From CALOCV01 sp942491955 (GTDB lineage: Bacteria > Chlamydiota > Chlamydiia > Chlamydiales > CALOCV01): DNA of 64,000 nt. The position numbers were made by a program, and so were the translations under genes. Below the pieces are notes generated by a model, which was not told the DNA's origin, did no database searches, and was given only the letters and a program-made list of their open reading frames with translations. Positions 54,643 through 63,967 of this stretch are shown here, piece after piece (the first letter of the stretch is position 1; each line of letters starts with the position of its first letter). The DNA lies in NCBI GenBank assembly GCA_942491955.1, contig CALOCV010000027.1, forward strand, positions 1 to 64,000, given 5' to 3'.

Positions 54643-56940
54643 CCATTCGATACCCTTTTGGGGGTTCCTGCTTGAGAAGATGACGAACAAAAAAATCCCA
54701 CACTTTTCGTATGAAATAGGGATTGTCATAACATCCATCACTCTCATTGGGGAAAAGAAGAAATTCAAAATCTTTATTTTCTTGAATGAGGGCATCGACA
54801 AATTGGAGCGTCCCACACGGGTGAACATTGGCGTCGATCTCTCCGTGAACGAGCAAGAGATCCCCTTCGAGATGCTTGGCTAACGCACTATTGGACTGAA
54901 TAGCATACCGATCGGCATCGTATAGTCCGTGGTATTTTTCTCCCCAATAAGCGAGATAACTCAATAGGTTATGATCACCTCCAGAAGAAACTGCCGCTTT
55001 GTAAAACTGAGGAAAGAGCAAAAGGGCGCGTGCTGCGGCATACCCTCCTGCAGCATGACCGATGATGCCTACGCGATCAAGGTCCATATAAAATCGTTCT
55101 GTAGCAAGCTCTTTCAATCCACTCACATGATCGACAAGAGCCCCACCTTCATCAAGATGTCCATAAGAGGCGTGGTGAAATTCTCTTGAACGAAGAGGTG
55201 TCCCTCGTGCATCGAGGGTAACGACAATAAACCCAAGCTCGGCCAATGCCTGAGGCATCCATGGCCCAGGCCAATGCTTTGGCGAATCTTTTGATAAGAG
55301 GGTAAAGGCTTTGGGAGTGACGATGAGTTGCGGACCTGGATAGATGAAATCAATCACGGGATACTGCAACTGAGAATCAAAAGTCGAAGGGAAAAAAAGC
55401 ATCCCATATAAAGGCGTCTCTCCATTGGCAGCTTTCACTGTAAAACGTTCAGGAGGGTGCCACCCCTTTGAAAAAAGGGGTTGAAGATCGGCAAAGAGAA
55501 GATCGAGAATTTTTTTCCCCTCATGATCGATTACGACGCTATGAGGGAGAGTCTCCATGTTGATGGTGGAGAAGTTATCCACGATATAGCGTTTCGTCGG
55601 AGAGAGAAAGACCTCGTGAGAGGCAACTTGTGTTGTCAATAACTTGCAATGATTCCCTTTGTAATCCATTCGATAGAGATGGGGATAATAGGGGTCTCGA
55701 TGGCTCTCTTTTCCACATGCAAGAAAATAGATCCATTGTTCTTCTTCATCGACTCCCACCACCTCGAGAACATCAAAAGGGCCATGGGTCACTTGTTGGG
55801 TGCACTTTCCCGTTTGCTGGTCATGAAGATAGAGATGAGCCCAACCATCGCGCTCCGAAAGCCACAAAATCTCTCGCGTTTTCGCCAACTCTTTTGCAAA
55901 ACAGGGCCAGGGAGCCAGTTGACTTGGTTCCACGTATTCCTTTGACTCTTCTTTGATGAGAACCTTGACACGCCCCGTCTCCACATCGGCTTGACAAAGG
56001 GAGAGGCTTTTTGCTCCTCGCGACTCATCCAAAAAGTAGATTTTCTTCCCATCATGACTCCACCAAGCCCAACCCAACTCAATTAATGAGAGATACCCCA
56101 CAAGGAGAGGATCGTTCTGGATAGGAATCCACCGTTTCTTTTCCACATCGAAAAGAAGGAGTTCTTGCTGAGCCAACGCCCTATCTCCTACAAAAGGATA
56201 GCGATAAGAAAACATTTGCGGGCGAAAGGAGCCATCCTCGGGTGTCGTCTTGATGAGGTGGAGCTTTTTGACCTTTCGTTGATCGAGTCGATGGGTTAAA
56301 AATTTTGTTCCATCAGGAGACCAAAGAGCGATAGGCGGTGTCAGCTTGTCTTGCTCATGCCGTTGGATCGATCGGAGATTGGATTCTGGAGAGGTTCCGT
56401 AAGAAAGGCCCTCTTCGGCATCGGTCGTTAAGTCCCATTGCACTCCATCTTCACAGGAGCGAAGAATGAGATTGCCCTCTTTCAAAGAGAGATCCCATCC
56501 TCCTTGTGGGGAGCGTGAAACATGGAGAGAAGACCGTCTTGTCGAATAGGTCGCATGACACTCCTTATTGGGAAGGTGGTAAGCCCACAGAATCCCCTTA
56601 TACGAGAAGAGGATTTCTTCCCCATTTTCTTCGATAGCAATGGAATCAAAAGGGAGGTGATTTTCATCCAACATCTCTCCCGTTACCGCCGATAGAGCCA
56701 AGGCAACCTGACGGTGATCAAACGCCTTATCGTGCAATTCCGTATCGGGGTTCACAAAATAAAACGTTTTTTTCTCCGGTGTTTGGTGGAGATACCAAAA
56801 ACAATCCCCTTTTCCCGTCCAGTGGGGTTGACATAGTGAGAAGAGACTCTCTTCCGCACATTCTCTTCTAGAAATTGTTCTGCCCTTTGGTAGGTTTCGA
56901 GGGCAACCGGTGCTATGGATTTCGTACCAATTCTTCCCAT
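54623..56940 (-). CDS. Dipeptidyl-peptidase-IV/prolyl-oligopeptidase-like pseudoenzyme, frameshifted near the N-terminus
   Basis: The layout is that of DPP IV/S9 peptidases: an N-terminal TYQRAEQFLEENV motif, a WD-like propeller to about residue 510, and an alpha/beta-hydrolase domain. The nucleophile motif reads GHAAGGY instead of GxSxGG (Ser to Ala, codon GCT). The charge-relay aspartate is kept (HGEIDANVHP) but the histidine position reads NESDGCYD. At least two of three catalytic residues are lost, so catalysis is unlikely. The correct start is the ATG at 56,940 (GAGGAA site). That frame shifts at a C4 run near 56,824, where five Cs would rejoin NP to HWTGKGDCFWY. There is no signal peptide. 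The last residues and stop come from a hairpin element. Confidence 0.8.
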
Positions 56941-57036
56941 AATTCCTCACAATATACCCAAACCATACTGGATCCGACACTAACATTTTTCAATTTCTTG
57001 TTCTATTTTAATGGCGGTTTGATAAAATGTTTCTTG

Positions 57037-57876
57037 ATGTTTCGCTTGCTGTCGTTTGCTTTGTTATTATTTCCTTTTTTGGGGGTTTCGGAAGAGATAC
57101 CCCATGTCCTTGTCAGCATTGCCCCCTATAAGGAAATGGTAAAGAATATCCTAGGCGAAGATGCTATCGTCACGGTGATGGTCCCACCGGGAGCAAGCGC
57201 TCACACTTTTGAACCGACACCACGTCTTATCACAAATGCTGGACAGGCCGATATTTGGTTTGTCATCGGAGAAAGTTTCGAATCGAAAGCGACCCACGCC
57301 CTCCAAAGGGCCAATCCCTCTCTCCAGATTGTCGATCTACGAGAAGGCATCGACCTCATCGCCTCCAAAGAAGGACAATGCTGTGGCCACCATCGAGGAG
57401 CTCCTGATCCCCATTTCTGGTTGAGTCCAAGACGTGTCAGGCAACAAGTCACGAGAATCGCTGAGACCCTTTCAAAACGCTACCCCGATCGCGCCGACCC
57501 GATCCAACGACGTGCCGAGCATTTCCAAGAAGAACTCGATCAACTCGACGAAACTTTAAAAAAAATCTTTTCCTCTTCAAAAAAAATCTTCTTTGTTTCT
57601 CATCCTGCTTACGGTTATTTGGCAAATGACTATGGGCTCGAGCAAGTGTCGATCGAATTTGAAGGGAAAGATCCCTCGCCCCAACAAATCACTCAACTTC
57701 TTGAGCGGGGTAAAAAAGAGGAAATCACCACCATTTTTCTACAACCCCAGCACAGCACAAAAGGGGCAGAATTGTTAGCAAAACAGCTGAGAGCCAAGGT
57801 TATTATCCTAGATCCTTATGGTGAAGAGTACATTTCCAATCTTCTCTATATCGCTCAGCAGATCTCCCAATCATAA
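57037..57876 (+). CDS. znuA: Zinc/manganese-binding protein of an ABC transporter
   Basis: The protein has 279 residues from the ATG at 57,037, which begins a signal peptide (RLLSFALLLFPFLGVSEE). Metal ligands are the histidine in GASAHTFEPTP, DPHFWLSP, SHPAYGYLANDYGL and the acidic ILDPYGEEY. A short CCGHHRG patch lies where ZnuA proteins have their histidine-rich loop. It is followed after three bases by the ATPase gene, so the three transporter genes form one operon. Confidence 0.9.
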   Translation: MFRLLSFALLLFPFLGVSEEIPHVLVSIAPYKEMVKNILGEDAIVTVMVPPGASAHTFEPTPRLITNAGQADIWFVIGESFESKATHALQRANPSLQIVDLREGIDLIASKEGQCCGHHRGAPDPHFWLSPRRVRQQVTRIAETLSKRYPDRADPIQRRAEHFQEELDQLDETLKKIFSSSKKIFFVSHPAYGYLANDYGLEQVSIEFEGKDPSPQQITQLLERGKKEEITTIFLQPQHSTKGAELLAKQLRAKVIILDPYGEEYISNLLYIAQQISQS

Positions 57877-57879
57877 AAA

Positions 57880-58605
57880 ATGTGTATGAATCCAGAAGAA
57901 ATCACCATCCAACAGCTCTTCTTTGATTATCCGATTCATTCGATTTTTTCTAATATTTCTTTTTCCATTGTTCAAGGAGAATTCATCGCCATTATTGGCC
58001 CTAATGGAGGAGGTAAAACCACTCTTCTCAAATTGTTGATGGGATTTTTGCAACCTAAAAAAGGAAAAATATCCATCCGAGGAAAACCTCCGAATCCTTG
58101 GAAGCAAAGCATCGCCTACGTTCCTCAATCGTGGCGGATCGATCGTCAATTTCCCCTTTCGGTGATGGAACTGGTTTTGATGGGACGCCTCTCTCGCCTC
58201 CCTTGGTATGGAAATTTTCCTCAAGCGGATCGAGAAAAAGCCCTTGCAGCACTAGATCAAGTCGGGATGCGTCCCTATGCCAAAGCCCCTTTAGAAGAAC
58301 TCTCTGGCGGACAGATTCAGCGGGCTCTTTTTGCTCGGGCTCTAGCCTCCGAACCTGATATTCTCTTCCTCGATGAACCAACGGCAAATATCGATGTCGA
58401 AGCAGAACGGGATATCTATTCTCTATTAAAAAAATTAAAGGGAAAGATGACGATCCTCATGGTCACACACGACCTCCATGCCGCCATCCATCACGTCGAC
58501 CGGGTATTCTGTGTCCAAAATGGAATTTCTTTTCTTTCTCCTGAAGAGGTGTGCCAACATTATGGGATTGGGCTCTACCACAATCCTCTTATAGGAGAAG
58601 AATGA
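57880..58605 (+). CDS. znuC: ABC transporter ATPase for zinc/manganese
   Basis: The protein has 241 residues. Walker A is GPNGGGKTTLL, the Q-loop YVPQSW, the signature LSGGQIQRALFARAL, Walker B ILFLDEPTANID and the H-loop MVTHDL. The ATG at 57,880 and another two codons later are both possible starts. It overlaps the permease gene by four bases (ATGA). Confidence 0.92.
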   Translation: MCMNPEEITIQQLFFDYPIHSIFSNISFSIVQGEFIAIIGPNGGGKTTLLKLLMGFLQPKKGKISIRGKPPNPWKQSIAYVPQSWRIDRQFPLSVMELVLMGRLSRLPWYGNFPQADREKALAALDQVGMRPYAKAPLEELSGGQIQRALFARALASEPDILFLDEPTANIDVEAERDIYSLLKKLKGKMTILMVTHDLHAAIHHVDRVFCVQNGISFLSPEEVCQHYGIGLYHNPLIGEE

Positions 58606-59462
58606 TGTCGTTTTGGCAAGCTCTCTTTGTCAACCCTCTTCTTATTTATGCCCTTCTTGCAGGATTGGCCGCATCGATCGTAAGTGGGATTGTCGGATCG
58701 TATGTCGTTGTAAAACGGATCGCTTTCATTAGCGGCAGCATTGCCCATGCCGTTTTGGGCGGTATCGGTTTTGCCTTGTGGCTCGAACGAGCGAAAGGGA
58801 TCACATGGATTTCTCCTTTGACTGGTGCCCTTGGAATGGCCCTGCTCTCTGCATTTGTATTGGGCTATGTTCGACTCTATTCCCGTGAACGGGAGGATTC
58901 GATCATCGCAGCCCTTTGGTCTTTAGGAATGGCAACAGGTGTGATCTTCATCTCCCAAACGCCTGGATACAACGTCGAACTCACAAATTATCTGATCGGG
59001 AATATTCTTTGGGTCACTCCCGAAGACCTAGCAATCTTATGGGGAATGGACATGGTTGTTATTGGAACGACTTTTTGCCTACATAAAAGATTTTTGGCAA
59101 TCTGTTTCGATGAAGAACAGGCTCAGGCCCAAGGACTACCGATTCAAGCTCTCTACATCCTTCTTCTTTTACTGATTGCTATCTCCGTCGTCCTATTAAT
59201 CCAGGTCGTTGGCATCATTCTCGTAATGACCATGCTGATTCTTCCTCCCGCCATGGCGAATGTCTTCACCTATCGCCTCTCCCATATGATGATCATAGCC
59301 ATTTTCTTGAATGCCCTCTTCTCTTTTACAGGGACCGCCCTAGCCTATCACCTCGATTGGCCCGCTGGAGCAACCATTGCTCTATTAACCGGCCTTTTGT
59401 ACATTGTTTTTATTTCTCTACGCCGTCCCCTTCACACGTTATTGCGAACCAAAACCGATTGA
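58602..59462 (+). CDS. znuB: ABC transporter permease for zinc/manganese
   Basis: The protein has 286 residues. Eight or so membrane helices span it (ALLAGLAASIVSGIVGSYVVV; WISPLTGALGMALLSAFVLGYV; ILLLLLIAISVVLLIQVVGIILVMTMLI). The family motif for metal-ion (ABC-3) permeases lies around AFISGSIAHAVLGGIGFALW. It starts at the ATG overlapping the ATPase stop, after AGGAGAAG. The paired ATGs at 58,602 and 58,605 are both plausible. Confidence 0.92.
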   Translation: MMSFWQALFVNPLLIYALLAGLAASIVSGIVGSYVVVKRIAFISGSIAHAVLGGIGFALWLERAKGITWISPLTGALGMALLSAFVLGYVRLYSREREDSIIAALWSLGMATGVIFISQTPGYNVELTNYLIGNILWVTPEDLAILWGMDMVVIGTTFCLHKRFLAICFDEEQAQAQGLPIQALYILLLLLIAISVVLLIQVVGIILVMTMLILPPAMANVFTYRLSHMMIIAIFLNALFSFTGTALAYHLDWPAGATIALLTGLLYIVFISLRRPLHTLLRTKTD

Positions 59463-59517
59463 CGAGTTCTTTGCAAAGGAATAGAATGGCGTTGTCAACC
59501 CGTAAAAGGAGACTATT

Positions 59518-60024
59518 ATGAACCGAAACGTTCGTTCAATAGAAACAAGAATCACACCTTTTGCGAATGAGGCAAAAACCTTATTGCGCATCATCGGAGG
59601 AGGCCTTTTCCTAGCCCTTCTCGCCCAAATCCGCGTTCCTCTTCTTTTCACCCCCATCCCTCTCTCTTTGCAGACGTTTGCTGCCATGCTGCTCGGATGT
59701 TTTTTGGGAAAACGAGAAGGCGCTATGAGTGTCGTTTTTTATCTCGCTCTTGCCTCTGCAGGACTTCCCGTTCTATCGGGAGGATCGGTCAACTCTCTTG
59801 TCCTATTCGGACTGCGTGGAGGTTTTCTTCTCGGAATGGTAGGACAAGCCTATATGGCCGGAATGGCAAAAGAGGCCTACGACCGCAATGGGCAAATGAG
59901 TCGCTTTTTTCTCGCTCTTGTCGCTAGCAGCCTCCTACCCCTTGTAATAGGATCGGCTAAAATGGCCCTCCTCATGGGTTGGAAAAATGCTTTCCTCTTG
60001 GGATTCTTCCCCTTCATTGTCGGA
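59518..60024 (+). CDS. bioY: Biotin transporter BioY, truncated by the chimeric join
   Basis: About 169 residues are visible. It starts after AGGAGA. Motifs are [49 protein letters not shown], and [30 protein letters not shown], the last being the S-component signature that normally continues G-D-x-x-K. Here G is followed by foreign sequence. BioY takes up biotin, alone or with an ECF module. The normal protein would have about 20 further residues. Confidence 0.9.
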
Positions 60025-60030
60025 CGTCTC
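60018..60030. other. Chimeric junction between chlamydial and Vibrio-like DNA
   Basis: The bioY frame is natural to about 60,024 (FPFIVG), and the PurL frame is natural from about 60,027 ([17 protein letters not shown]). The change is immediate, with no repeat, IS end, integrase or tRNA at the join. Codon choice also changes, with fewer C-ending runs and more Vibrio-like triplets such as GAAGAT, CGT and GGT. Confidence 0.85.
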
Positions 60031-61533
60031 CGCTATCTCTTGTTATCACTGCGTTCGCACGTGTTGAAGATGTTCGTAAGACGATTACTCCTCAGCTTCG
60101 CACTGACAAAGGTGACACTTCACTGGTTCTTATCGACCTAGGTAACGGCAAAAACCGTATGGGTGCGACAGCACTTGCACAGGTTTACAAGCAGCTTGGT
60201 GATAAGCCAGCAGACGTAGACAACGCAGCGCAACTAAAAGGTTTCTACGAAGGCGTTCAAGCACTTGTAGCGAACGACCAAGTTGTCGCTTACCACGATA
60301 AAGGTGACGGCGGTCTATTCGTAACGCTAGCTGAAATGGCATTCGCAGGTCACTGTGGTGTTAACGCTGATATTGCGGCGTTAGGCGAAGATACACTTGC
60401 GGCACTATTCAACGAAGAACTGGGTGCTGTAATCCAAGTTCGCAACGATGACCTAGACGTAGTACTTGCTACTCTTGCAGAAAACGGCCTAGAAACGTGT
60501 TCACATGTTATTGGTTCTGTTGAAGCGTCTGATGAGCTAGTGATTAAGTCTGGTGAGTCTGTAGTAATTGAACGTAACCGTACTGAACTACGTACTATCT
60601 GGGCTGAAACCACGCAAGATGCAAGGTCTGCGTGATAACCCAGTGTGTGCTGACCAAGAACACGAAGCGAAGAAAGACAACTCAGACCCAGGTCTGAACG
60701 TAAAACTAAGCTTTGATGTAAACGAAGATATTGCAGCGCCATTCATCAATACAGGTGCTAAGCCTAAGATGGCGATTCTGCGTGAGCAGGGTGTTAACTC
60801 TCACGTTGAAATGGCAGCAGCATTTGACCGTGCAGGCTTCGAAGCGACAGATATTCACATGAGCGACATCCTAACGGGTCAAGCGGTTCTAGAAGAGTAC
60901 AACGGCCTTGTGGCATGTGGTGGCTTCTCTTACGGTGACGTACTAGGCGCTGGCGAAGGCTGGGCTAAGTCAGTTCTGTTTAACGACTCTACGCGTGACC
61001 AATTTGAAAACTTCTTCAAGCGTGAAGATACCTTCTCTCTAGGTGTGTGTAACGGTTGTCAGATGTTGTCTAACCTACGTGAACTTATCCCTGGTGCTGA
61101 GTACTGGCCACGTTTTGTTCGCAATGAATCAGAGCGTTTCGAAGCGCGTTTCAGCCTAGTTGAGGTTCAGAAGTCAGATTCTGTATTCTTCAACGGCATG
61201 GAAGGTTCTCGTATGCCAATCGCAGTTTCTCACGGTGAAGGCCGCGTAGAAGTGCGTGACAACGATCACCTAAACGCGATTGAAAACTCAGGTACGGTTG
61301 CACTACGTTACGTTGATAACAACGGTAACCAAACGCAGCAATACCCGAACAACCCGAACGGTTCGCCAAACGCTATCACTGGTTTAACGACGACAGATGG
61401 CCGTGTGACTATCATGATGCCGCACCCAGAGCGTGTATTCCGTACGGTTGCAAACTCTTGGTCTCCGGAAGGTTGGGGCGAGAATGGCGCTTGGATGCGT
61501 ATGTTCCAAAACGCACGTAAGAATGTGGGTTAA
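60025..61533 (+). CDS. purL: Vibrio-like phosphoribosylformylglycinamidine synthase, 5'-truncated and frameshifted
   Basis: About 500 C-terminal residues of the usual roughly 1,300 are present. The first part includes [22 protein letters not shown] and the [21 protein letters not shown] motif of the FGAM-synthase domain. The frame breaks at about 60,615: ACGCAAGATG is two bases shorter than the ACGCACAAGATG expected for an intact T-H-K-M. The rest is the glutamine amidotransferase domain, with the cysteine in GVCNGCQML and the histidine and glutamate in MPHPER. The native reading resembles Vibrio PurL closely. Confidence 0.93.
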
Positions 61534-61581
61534 TCACTTTCTTACTATCCGCATTAATCTAGGCTAGGTTATGCAAAAATG

Positions 61582-61618
61582 AAAAGCGCAGATCGAAAGG
61601 TCTGCGCTTTTTTATTTT
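61582..61618 (+). terminator. Rho-independent terminator after purL
   Basis: AAAAGCGCAGA and TCTGCGCTTTT form an 11-base stem around TCGAAAGG, followed by a T-rich run. It lies about 50 bases after the purL stop. Confidence 0.9.
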
Positions 61619-61786
61619 CAAAATTTAGGAACCAGAGCGAAAAAATTAACGTTTGCAGTTTGCTGTTCTAAAAATCTCCACTACGCTAAATGTTATGGAA
61701 TCAATTTGTTAGGCCATGAATTTCTGTATGTGTGCAGGTTTGGCTATGCAAAAACTGAATCAATCATCGTGGCATAAGAGGGAACT

Positions 61787-62320
61787 ATGAAAACAACAAT
61801 CACAAAAGCAGTTGCAGTGGCAGCGATTGTCATGTCGTTAGCTGGGTGTGTCGGTAGTAACGCCGTTACTGGTAAATTAATGAAGTTCAACGTTGAGGTT
61901 GTAGATAACCGTTACGCTCGTGCAGGAGTCAACTTCTTGCTTGCTCCGGTTTATGCACTAACAACCGCAGCCGATTACATCGTATTTAACTCGATCGAAT
62001 TCTGGGCGGGTAAAAACCCACTGACTGGTGCGCCTCACATCTTCGATAGTAAAGTCGATACCATGATTGATGTGAACGACAGCCTTGATGATTCACTGAA
62101 AGATGCGCCACTTGGCTTCAACAATCGTCAGATTGAATGGGGCGAGATGCAGCAGATCGACGAGAACACCATTCGTATGGACATTACTTACAACGATGGT
62201 CAAAAAGCAGTACTGACAGGCGTTCGTGATGGTGACAAGGTCAGCTACTACATGGATGGCACACTAGTTTCAGAGACTTCTATTCAAGCTCTTGAGCAGC
62301 TAGCCGCAGAGAAAGCATAA
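61787..62320 (+). CDS. DUF3332-family lipoprotein (Vibrio-like)
   Basis: The protein has 177 residues. The lipoprotein signal is VAVAAIVMSLAGC with the lipidated cysteine at residue 21. The remainder (NRYARAGVNFLLAPVYALTTAADYIVFNSIEFWAG) has the membrane-like segment of DUF3332 proteins, which are frequent in Vibrio and of unknown function. It sits between purL and dapD. Confidence 0.8.
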   Translation: MKTTITKAVAVAAIVMSLAGCVGSNAVTGKLMKFNVEVVDNRYARAGVNFLLAPVYALTTAADYIVFNSIEFWAGKNPLTGAPHIFDSKVDTMIDVNDSLDDSLKDAPLGFNNRQIEWGEMQQIDENTIRMDITYNDGQKAVLTGVRDGDKVSYYMDGTLVSETSIQALEQLAAEKA

Positions 62321-62350
62321 CCCACTCTGTTCTGCCTATATAAAAGAAAA

Positions 62351-62374
62351 GCCGTTGGATTTAACCCCAACGGC
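62351..62374. terminator. Terminator hairpin between DUF3332 gene and dapD
   Basis: GCCGTTGG pairs with CCAACGGC around an 8-base loop. The A-rich left flank gives a U run for transcription from dapD, and a weak T run lies on the right, so it may work in both directions. Confidence 0.75.
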
Positions 62375-62385
62375 TTCGTACTTTC

Positions 62386-62420
62386 TAGCATTTAGCATTT
62401 AGCATTTAGCATTTAGCATT
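62386..62420. repeat. Tandem 7-bp repeat (TAGCATT x5)
   Basis: Five perfect TAGCATT units are followed by a partial TAGCGC, just downstream of the dapD stop. It is a slippage-prone microsatellite with no coding role. Confidence 0.9.
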
Positions 62421-62431
62421 TAGCGCTTAGA

Positions 62432-63463
62432 TTAGTTGTTGCTGTGTAGCTCGCTGTTTAGTTCAACAGCAGACTTGTTCGCAAGACATTCAATTTGGCC
62501 AGTGATTGAGTTACGACGGAACAGAAGGTCAGAAACGCCAGCTAGGTCGCGAGCTTTAATGATTTCTACTTCGTTGCCTTCTTTATCTAGCATGCGAACC
62601 TTAGTACCCGCAGTCACGTAAAGGCCAGACTCAACCGTACAACGGTCGCCCATAGGGAAGCCAAGACCTGCGTTTGCGCCTAGTAGGCAGTTTTCGCCGA
62701 TAGAGATAACCATAGTACCGCCACCAGACAGAGTACCCATGATAGAAGCGCCGCCGCCGATGTCTGAACCGTTACCAACAACAACACCCGCAGAGATACG
62801 ACCTTCAACCATGCTCACGCCAGTTGTACCAGCATTGAAGTTGATGAAACCTTCGTGCATTACTGTTGTGCCTTCGCCTACGTGTGCGCCAAGACGAACA
62901 CGCGAAGTATCAGCAATACGAATGCCTGTTGGTACCACGTAATCCACCATTTTAGGGAACTTGTCTACGCAATCTACAGACAGAGCGCGACCCGCAAGGC
63001 GAGCTTCGATTTGACGCTCAGCCAGCTCAGGTAGGTCGATTGGGCCTTCGTTTGTCCATGCGATGTTGTGCAGTAGACCGAAGATGCCGTCCAGTACCGT
63101 ACCGTGTGGTTGTACTAGGCGGTTAGAGATAAGTTGTAGCTTTAGGAAGCCTTCAGCAACCGATGCTGGCTTCTCGTCAGTAGCAAGAACAACAAGAACA
63201 AGTGGCTGTTCAGACGCTGCCGCTTTTTCTGCGAAAGATTCGTTAGCTGCATCATCGTTTGCTGCGAATGCCTTCGCCAGTTCTGCGCTTTGTGCAGCAG
63301 AGATTTCGATAGCTTGGTTGCCTTCAGAGTAACCTGATACTTCTGCCACAGCGGCTACAAGAGCGTCGCTTGGGTTTAGAAGTGGGTTAGGGAAGAACGC
63401 TTCAATGATTTTATTGTCGCGATTTTTGGTTGCCGTACCGAAGGCTAGTGAAAAGTAAGCCAT
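62432..63463 (-). CDS. dapD: Tetrahydrodipicolinate N-succinyltransferase, long form (Vibrio-like)
   Basis: The protein has 343 residues, the length of the gammaproteobacterial long DapD. The hexapeptide beta-helix contains GVSMVEGRISAGVVVGNGSDIGGGASIMG and ENCLLGANAGLGFPMGDRCTVE. It acts in the succinylase branch of lysine and diaminopimelate synthesis. Chlamydiae use the DapL aminotransferase route instead, so this gene supports the foreign origin of the right end. Confidence 0.93.
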   Translation of the reverse strand: MAYFSLAFGTATKNRDNKIIEAFFPNPLLNPSDALVAAVAEVSGYSEGNQAIEISAAQSAELAKAFAANDDAANESFAEKAAASEQPLVLVVLATDEKPASVAEGFLKLQLISNRLVQPHGTVLDGIFGLLHNIAWTNEGPIDLPELAERQIEARLAGRALSVDCVDKFPKMVDYVVPTGIRIADTSRVRLGAHVGEGTTVMHEGFINFNAGTTGVSMVEGRISAGVVVGNGSDIGGGASIMGTLSGGGTMVISIGENCLLGANAGLGFPMGDRCTVESGLYVTAGTKVRMLDKEGNEVEIIKARDLAGVSDLLFRRNSITGQIECLANKSAVELNSELHSNN

Positions 63464-63967
63464 GTTGAATCTCCATGTGTTGAGTCTTGATTTTGCTATT
63501 CCAAAACAACGGCTCGAATAACAAGCGCTGCCGTTAGCAAAGTTAATTTAATTGCGTTCATCATAAAGAGAGCGTCCTCGTTATGAAAGGGCGCATCGGG
63601 ATAAAGTCTGTAAAATGATATTGCTTGTCTTTTGAGAGATAGTTTTCATTATCCGGATACTGCACCGTGTTCTTAATCTTACGGCGTTTTATTTAACCAA
63701 TCAGTATGCTTTCATTTCCATATCTGTCACTCATATCTAACTCACCTTCTTGTTAGCAGTATCAATAGAGTGAGTCACACTTTCTTTATAAATCCATGTT
63801 TATTATCAGAATTGATCGACTTCTCTAGATTAATCGTTTGTGCCAACAGTTAGGGTAAATACTCAATTTTTCAGACGTGTAATTAAGATAACGATCACTA
63901 AAACCCTGCAAGATGTCAGTATATTGCCTGCCATAACGACATTAAAACGATTAATAAAGGATCTTCT
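63464..63967. other. Intergenic region upstream of dapD (Vibrio-like)
   Basis: About 500 bases contain no convincing gene. It must hold the dapD promoter on the minus strand and that of the gene at the right edge. AT-rich stretches with TCTAGATTAATCG are present, but I cannot assign sites. Confidence 0.5.

Noticed and set aside
59470..59517. Biotin-repressor (BirA) operator before bioY
   Set aside because: A TTGTCAACC half-site is present but no matching half lies at the proper distance.
62386..62420. Functional repeat or CRISPR in the Vibrio-like part
   Set aside because: Five 7-bp units without spacers are a simple microsatellite.
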